A stretch of 64,000 bases of DNA, taken from NCBI GenBank assembly GCA_023313575.1, contig JAJTTP010000020.1, forward strand, positions 124,001-188,000. The letters run 5' to 3'. The notes under the pieces were generated by a model that saw only the letters and a list, made by a program, of their open reading frames with translations, searched no databases and was not told where the DNA came from. A program made the translations under genes and the position numbers. Shown one piece after another: positions 59,231-64,000 of the stretch. Position 1 is the first letter of the stretch, and the number at the start of each line of letters is the position of its first letter. This stretch comes from Eutypella sp. D-1. Taxonomy: Eukaryota > Ascomycota > Sordariomycetes > Xylariales > Diatrypaceae.

Positions 59231-59729
59231 AATCTAGGGAGACTCTATCGATGATAGATGGTTATAATAGCGGCATGCGTGAATGAAGACTAAGTCGGGA
59301 AAGGACGGGTTCTTGGGGTTGGAGAAGAAAAAAGGCTCCTTTTGTGGCCGGGGAATGAATATGTGCATTATTTTGCTGAGTGCAACGATAAATGAGTCGA
59401 TACATGTTGTACAACTCCAACCCCCCCGATGGAGAACAGGCATATTTACGTTTATTATAAAGGATTAATCTACATGCATGTAGCATGTAGTTGCATCGGC
59501 TTTCGATTCGTTCTAGCAAACCTGTTTTTCCTAACTCTTACAATCCAGCTGTAGGCTGCTGTCGGATTCAAGGGACTCGAATTACACGTCGGGTTACACC
59601 ACAGCTTGCTGCGTCCGGCGCTTTTCTGCCTTATTTTTGCTTGAGCCTGCCCGTCTGTGTCACACTCTCTCGACATGTACTTTTTCTCATCATATTCGAG
59701 AGCTGTAACCAAGAGAGCATCGTTTGAAG
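59231..59729. promoter_or_regulatory. Divergent promoter of the hydrolase and the FAD oxidase
   Basis: A 500-bp spacer between two genes transcribed away from each other. No consensus operator is obvious. A palindromic CTACATGCATGTAGC lies near 59,470-59,485. Confidence 0.45.
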
Positions 59730-61537
59730 ATGACAATGGAGCTACAGGTAAAATCGGAAGGACTAAGGCCTCTATTGACCGACAAGCGGAATGCGTGGTC
59801 CACAGGTGCAATAGTCTCATTTCCCGTAAAGGCCAACTTCGTAGACGCGACTCTACGATGGAATCTTCACCAAGCCCCAACGTTTGCTGCCAGCATCAGT
59901 GTAGGTACTGAGGCTGATGTAGCTAAGGCAGTGCGTGAACCGCCAATTCCCCCAGTGGCACCACCAGCCAATGATCATATTTAATGATGTTATATACTTA
60001 GGTCAAATTCTCAAGACTGAACAAGCTTCAGTTCCTAGCTACTGGGTCGCGCCACGGCTGTTGCACCACTCTGGCCAAGCTCCATGGCGGACTTGCTATT
60101 GACCTCAGTCGCCTTAACTTGGCGGAGGTAAACCAATCCGCAACGACAATTACAGTGGGCCCCGGAATGACGAATGAGGCTGCTGCCAGAGTCGCCAATG
60201 ACGCCGGCTTTGAAATACCGTTAGGTACCTGCTTAACCGCCTCTCTGATCGGCGCCACTTTAGGTGGCGGCGTAGGTCGCTGGTCAGGCGTGTACGGCTT
60301 GATGATTGACGGTCTACTCTCGGTTCGGCTAGTCACAGCGGAGGGAGAAGTTGTCGAAGCATCCGACACCAGCAATCCAGATTTCTTCTGGGACATTCGA
60401 GGTGCTGGAGCTAATTTGGGCATCGTTGTATCTGCCACCTACAAGCTCCATTCGCCGGTCAGTGAAGGCAAGGTGTTAAGCGTAGATTTTATGCTCTCGG
60501 TGGTATCGCATCCAGTATACTCAATATAAGGAGCGTCGTAATACAGATGGAACTGATCTTGTATTTTCTAAGTTGTAACAAAAGAAAAGCTATCTAGAAA
60601 GCCTATATATAGTAAAGAGCGGGGGAATGATACCCCGTGGCTCCATTGATGGGAGAGAGCCCCACAACCATAGTAGGCTGCTCTCATTGGTTGCGACAGG
60701 TGGACAGAAAATGGGAGTACTTCCGCATCATGAAAGATCTTAACGACAAAGGCTTGCCTGCGGAGCTAGCTATTGTCAGTGTCATTCTATATGACCCTAC
60801 CAGCAATTCAGTGAGTTTTAGCCAGTTAACCCCTTTATCGGCGAGCACCACACGTGTATCCAAAAACGGTTATGTTGGCTCTGCTAACGACTAGACAGAC
60901 ACTGATTGGTGGCAACTGGGCTTGGTTAGGCTCAGAGACGGAGGGCCATGAAGTCATCAAATCTTTTCTTAAAATGAATCCGCCTGTGTTCAACGATTCA
61001 GTCGTATCTTGGGCGGAGATCACCAAGTGCGCTGGACTTGGGTCTGATGGCTTGACGTGCCAAAAGGGGCAAAACCGGAGCATGTACGCGGCAAATATGC
61101 GTGACTTCCAGGTGCCTCTGTACGAAAAAGCCGTGGACAAGATGACTCAATTCTTTAACGAGCATCCATACGGTCGCGGAAGCAATGTCATTCTAGAGAA
61201 CTGGCCAAACACTACAGCTATGACCATTCCAGATGACGCGACTGCGTACCCTTAGAGGGACTCCACAATATATGCCATGTTCCAGTTTTCCTGGGCCGAA
61301 GGGGGCAGTCCTACGGAAAGGGCAGGGGACTCTCTGGGCGATGACCTAAGGAATGACTTCGCTGCAAATTCTGGCTACTCTGACTTGGCGGTACATGTCA
61401 CCTACGCCCATGGTGATGAGACGCTTGAGCAGACGTACGGCAAACACAAATTACCTCGTCTTGCAGCTCTCAAGCAGCGATATGATCCAGATGAGGTCTT
61501 CAGCTACTGCCACCCGTTGCCATTACAGTACCCATAG
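59730..61537 (+). pseudogene. BBE-type FAD-linked oxidase gene with in-frame nonsense codon
   Basis: Reconstructed exons: 59730-59930, 60002-60499, 60700-60810 and 60899-61537. The first intron is 59931-60001 and the third 60811-60898 (GTGAGT...ACAG); the 200-bp second intron (60500-60699) has a weak donor and is the least certain. The product shows the FAD_binding_4 fold: TEADVAKA, a RHGCC loop where the flavin-linked His normally lies, LGGGVGRWSGVYGL, FFWDIRGAGANLGIV. A BBE-like C-terminus (LKQRYDPDEVF) follows. At 61253-61255 a TAG stands within AYP-stop-RDSTIY. The same frame then stays open and conserved for 94 codons to the natural stop, so a single point mutation has cut off the last 95 residues. 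Such oxidases typically act in secondary metabolism. Confidence 0.82.
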
Positions 61538-61888
61538 GGAGGCAATCCGATGTCGCTAGTAGGGACCAATAAGATGATGATTGCTTTCCTACACCTGTGT
61601 AATAAACTGTGCTTATCTGCCTTCTAAAGGTTATGTTAACTCCGCATATTCTTATTCGCTTTAAGCACGCGCAAAGCTACATGTATCTAAGATGACCCGT
61701 AGGATGCGAGGTTCACATGCAGCTGCTACCTGGGCATGTAACCCTACCTGTACCTACTAGGTATGCTAGAGAACCCGTACCTATGCTAGAGAGGTCTTTA
61801 TAAAGGAACGAACCCCGCTCCAGCAAAGCCCTTTGTGCAATATTCATCTCCAGCCTTTCTCATCTAATTACAACGTATTTGACCAACG
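61538..61888. other. Promoter region of the FAD monooxygenase
   Basis: It contains TACCTACTAGGTA motifs and a direct repeat TATGCTAGAGA (near 61,761 and 61,782). No gene seen. Confidence 0.5.
61799..61804 (+). promoter_or_regulatory. TATA box of the FAD monooxygenase
   Basis: TATAAA in the context TCTTTATAAAGGAACG, 85 bp upstream of the ATG at 61889; good position for a fungal core promoter. Confidence 0.65.
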
Positions 61889-63348
61889 ATGGCTTCGCGT
61901 CCCTTTCGCGTCATCATTGTGGGGGCCGGACCAACGGGGCTAGTCATGGGAAATATGCTCAGAGCAGCGAATATCGACTTCATCATACTCGAGCGGTATG
62001 CTAATGTCGTAACCCAGTCTGGAGCCACCATCATCCTATGGCCTCACGCGACTCGCATCCTCGACCAGCTCGGTCTTATGGATATCGCCACCCGCAATAC
62101 TTTGCCTCTCCATACGAAAACCGTCATTACCCATAAGGGTAGGCAGGTGAGCAGCGATCCTGCTTTTCGGATGATTGAGGAGAAGTGAGCCTACATATCA
62201 CTTAACACGCGCCATACATCGGATTGTTATGGCTTACATATATTCCAGTCACGGCTACCCGGCTCTGGCGTACCCTCGTCCACAATTGATAAAGCTGCTA
62301 TATGAAGGCCTTGAAGCCCACATGTCCAAGGTCAGAACGTCCTCATCGGTTCAAGACATCGAGGTGAGTGAGGATGGAGTCATGGTTCGCCTTGAAGATG
62401 GTAGTGCAGAATGGGGATCCATCGTCATTGGCTGCGATGGGGTACATAGCCAGACCAGAAGCATTTGTGAGTAGCATTTGCGGTAGTTTGTCCCAAAAGG
62501 AGAATGCTTATTGTCACCTTCCCTTATATTAACCCTGGATGCGGTGGGAGCTAATACACCGCCTGGTAGTGCATCGAGAAGCAACGAGACATGGCAGGAC
62601 TGTGGACGAACACCGTCAACCTGCCGAATTCGAATGCCTGTTTGGGACAGCAACCTCTATTCCTGCAGTCCCCTCCGGCATTTTCTGGGAGTCTCATGGA
62701 CCAGGCATAGCTTCGCAGTTGGCTTCTGATGGTTCGACTTGCCGCTTCAGTATCTGGAGGCGCTTGGAGAAGTCGAGAACAGAGAAGAAGTACAACTGCG
62801 CGGAAAACGACAAGACAGCGGACTTTTTGCTGGGGATGGGAGAGGCACATTTAGCCCCCGGTCTTCAGGCCCAGGACTTGGATAAGCATTGCACGTGGCA
62901 AAGGCTGGTTTACCAACCAGAAGGCCTGTTGGAAGAATGGTATCATGGCCGCATAGTTCTCTGCGGGGAATCGGTTGCGCAGATGACCTCGATCAATGGC
63001 ATGGGCTTCAACGTGGCCTTCCAGTCAGCTGCAATACTTGCTAATAAGCTCTGCGCCTTGCTACGTTCAAACGGCAACCCAAGTAAGGGGACGTTGGAAA
63101 AGACATTCGCGGAGTATCAAGATATCCGCAAGCCGGAAACAAAAGCTGTCACTCAGATTTCGGTGCACTACGTCCGTGCTGCTACTTGGTCATCATGGCC
63201 AGGTAAGATATTCATCGACTACATACTACCCTTGTTCTATGGAGAAGCGGGCCTTCTTAAGATGTTAGGGGAGAAGATCTCAAAGGGAAGGAAACTCGAT
63301 CTCATCCATCACGAAGACAAGATGGGGACAATTCCATGGGGTGAATAA
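61889..63348 (+). CDS. FAD-dependent monooxygenase (FAD_binding_3 type), 430 aa
   Basis: Three exons: 61889-62184, 62249-62466 and 62570-63348. Introns 62185-62248 (GTGAGC...CCAG) and 62467-62569 (GTGAGT...GTAG) give a continuous 431-codon frame. The dinucleotide fold is IIVGAGPTGLVMGNML with an ILERY acidic end. The DG motif is GCDGVHS. A PHM7-like mid-part ECLFGTA...FWESHG follows. The third motif, usually GDAxHxxxP, reads LCGESVAQMTSINGMGFN, so the flavin-ribityl Asp is Glu and the His is Gln. About 430 aa is somewhat short for the group (typically 450-480). Such enzymes hydroxylate or epoxidise aromatic or terpenoid intermediates. The frame is intact, but the altered GD motif may mean weakened activity. 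It probably belonged with the adjacent FAD oxidase in one pathway. Confidence 0.85.
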
Positions 63349-64000
63349 TATGTGTATATCACTATTGCGATAGGATATAAAAGCTATATAGTAGCATCCT
63401 AGTTACAGTAAGCTTCATATTGCTGTCTAATCTGAATCGCGGACGGGATCCCGTTATATCCAGATGGGATGGTCGTATGTGGGAGAATTGTGTGTTGGGG
63501 AGAGGGGGAAAGGGGGGGGGGGTTCCATAAAGAGAGGATGGTATGCTACGGACATAAGTCTAGTTATTGGCCGTGCCGAGCTTTACATCTAATATCTGTA
63601 TACAGTTCTGTTAGAGGGTTTGGGTTCAGAGTGGGAGATAGAAGCTAAAGGGCCAGTGTGAGGTCGCTGCAATAGAGCGAATAGTTATTGGATTCTGGCC
63701 CTTATTAGATCCGCCGGAGCCGAAGCCCCTTATTTATAGACAATTCTGGTCTATGCCTGCGGCGCTCCCTGCGGACCCTGCCCCTTTACTACGTAACAAG
63801 TTCCTGAACAAGACCGGAGCTATGTACTGAGGATTTATATCTAAGAGATGTGATATCTGATTAAAAACCTTTCCGTCCACTATTAGGAATTTCATCAATG
63901 ACTATTGTCATTACCCTTTTCTATGACACTGGAGTTGCGGTGCCCCCCCATCCCCCCGGACGGGCCGGTGTGGAGCTCACTCAGCCGCAACCTTCTAGGG
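63349..64000. other. Right-end intergenic sequence
   Basis: G-run at 63,510-63,521 and C-run near 63,944-63,957. No coding signal or repeat boundary is seen. Confidence 0.5.

Overview
The window is nuclear DNA of a filamentous ascomycete (Pezizomycotina, most likely Sordariomycetes; no species can be named). The genes carry short GT...AG introns of about 45-140 bp with CTAAC/CTGAC-type branch points. Intergenic DNA is full of TACCTAGGTA-type motifs. One long block is extremely AT-rich and shows the signature of repeat-induced point mutation (RIP). All exon-intron models below were built by eye from splice sites and reading frames.

Layout. 1-11.4 kb: the last exon of a gene cut by the left edge, a 1,321-aa NFX1-type zinc-finger RNA helicase (minus), a gene-poor 3 kb, then a divergent pair. 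The pair is a small secreted precursor with five Lys-Arg-bounded copies of the peptide QYSP(A/S)ALR (minus), and a UstYa-family (DUF3328) oxidase with both HxxHC motifs (plus). Together they look like a compact, apparently undescribed dikaritin-type RiPP locus.

11,388-38,379: a 27-kb nest of RIP-mutated retrotransposons that begins 12 bp after the oxidase stop codon. The outer element E is Ty1/copia (197/206-bp LTRs, target duplication ATCAA). Inside it sits a Ty3/gypsy chromovirus, A (430-bp LTRs, ATTAG). A was itself invaded by two complete copies of the same family, B (TTACG) and C (AAAAG/AAAAA), and by a solo LTR (ATTAA). A second solo LTR (TTTAA) lies in E. Every insertion can be delimited to the base, so the order of events can be read directly.

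38.4-52.9 kb: an accessory region of lineage-restricted genes. Two copies of a two-module 'GIW...WKHE' protein and two related protein kinases are arranged as a mirror image (<-WKHE, kinase->, ..., <-kinase, WKHE->). Between them lie four small hypothetical proteins and a 556-bp terminal-inverted-repeat element with a 9-bp target duplication.

53.5-63.3 kb: metabolic genes. These are a siderophore-type MFS transporter, a Sulfotransfer_4-like protein, an alpha/beta hydrolase divergent from a BBE-type FAD oxidase that carries an in-frame nonsense codon, and an FAD monooxygenase with an eroded GD/H motif. They resemble a decayed fragment of a secondary-metabolism cluster with no backbone enzyme in view.
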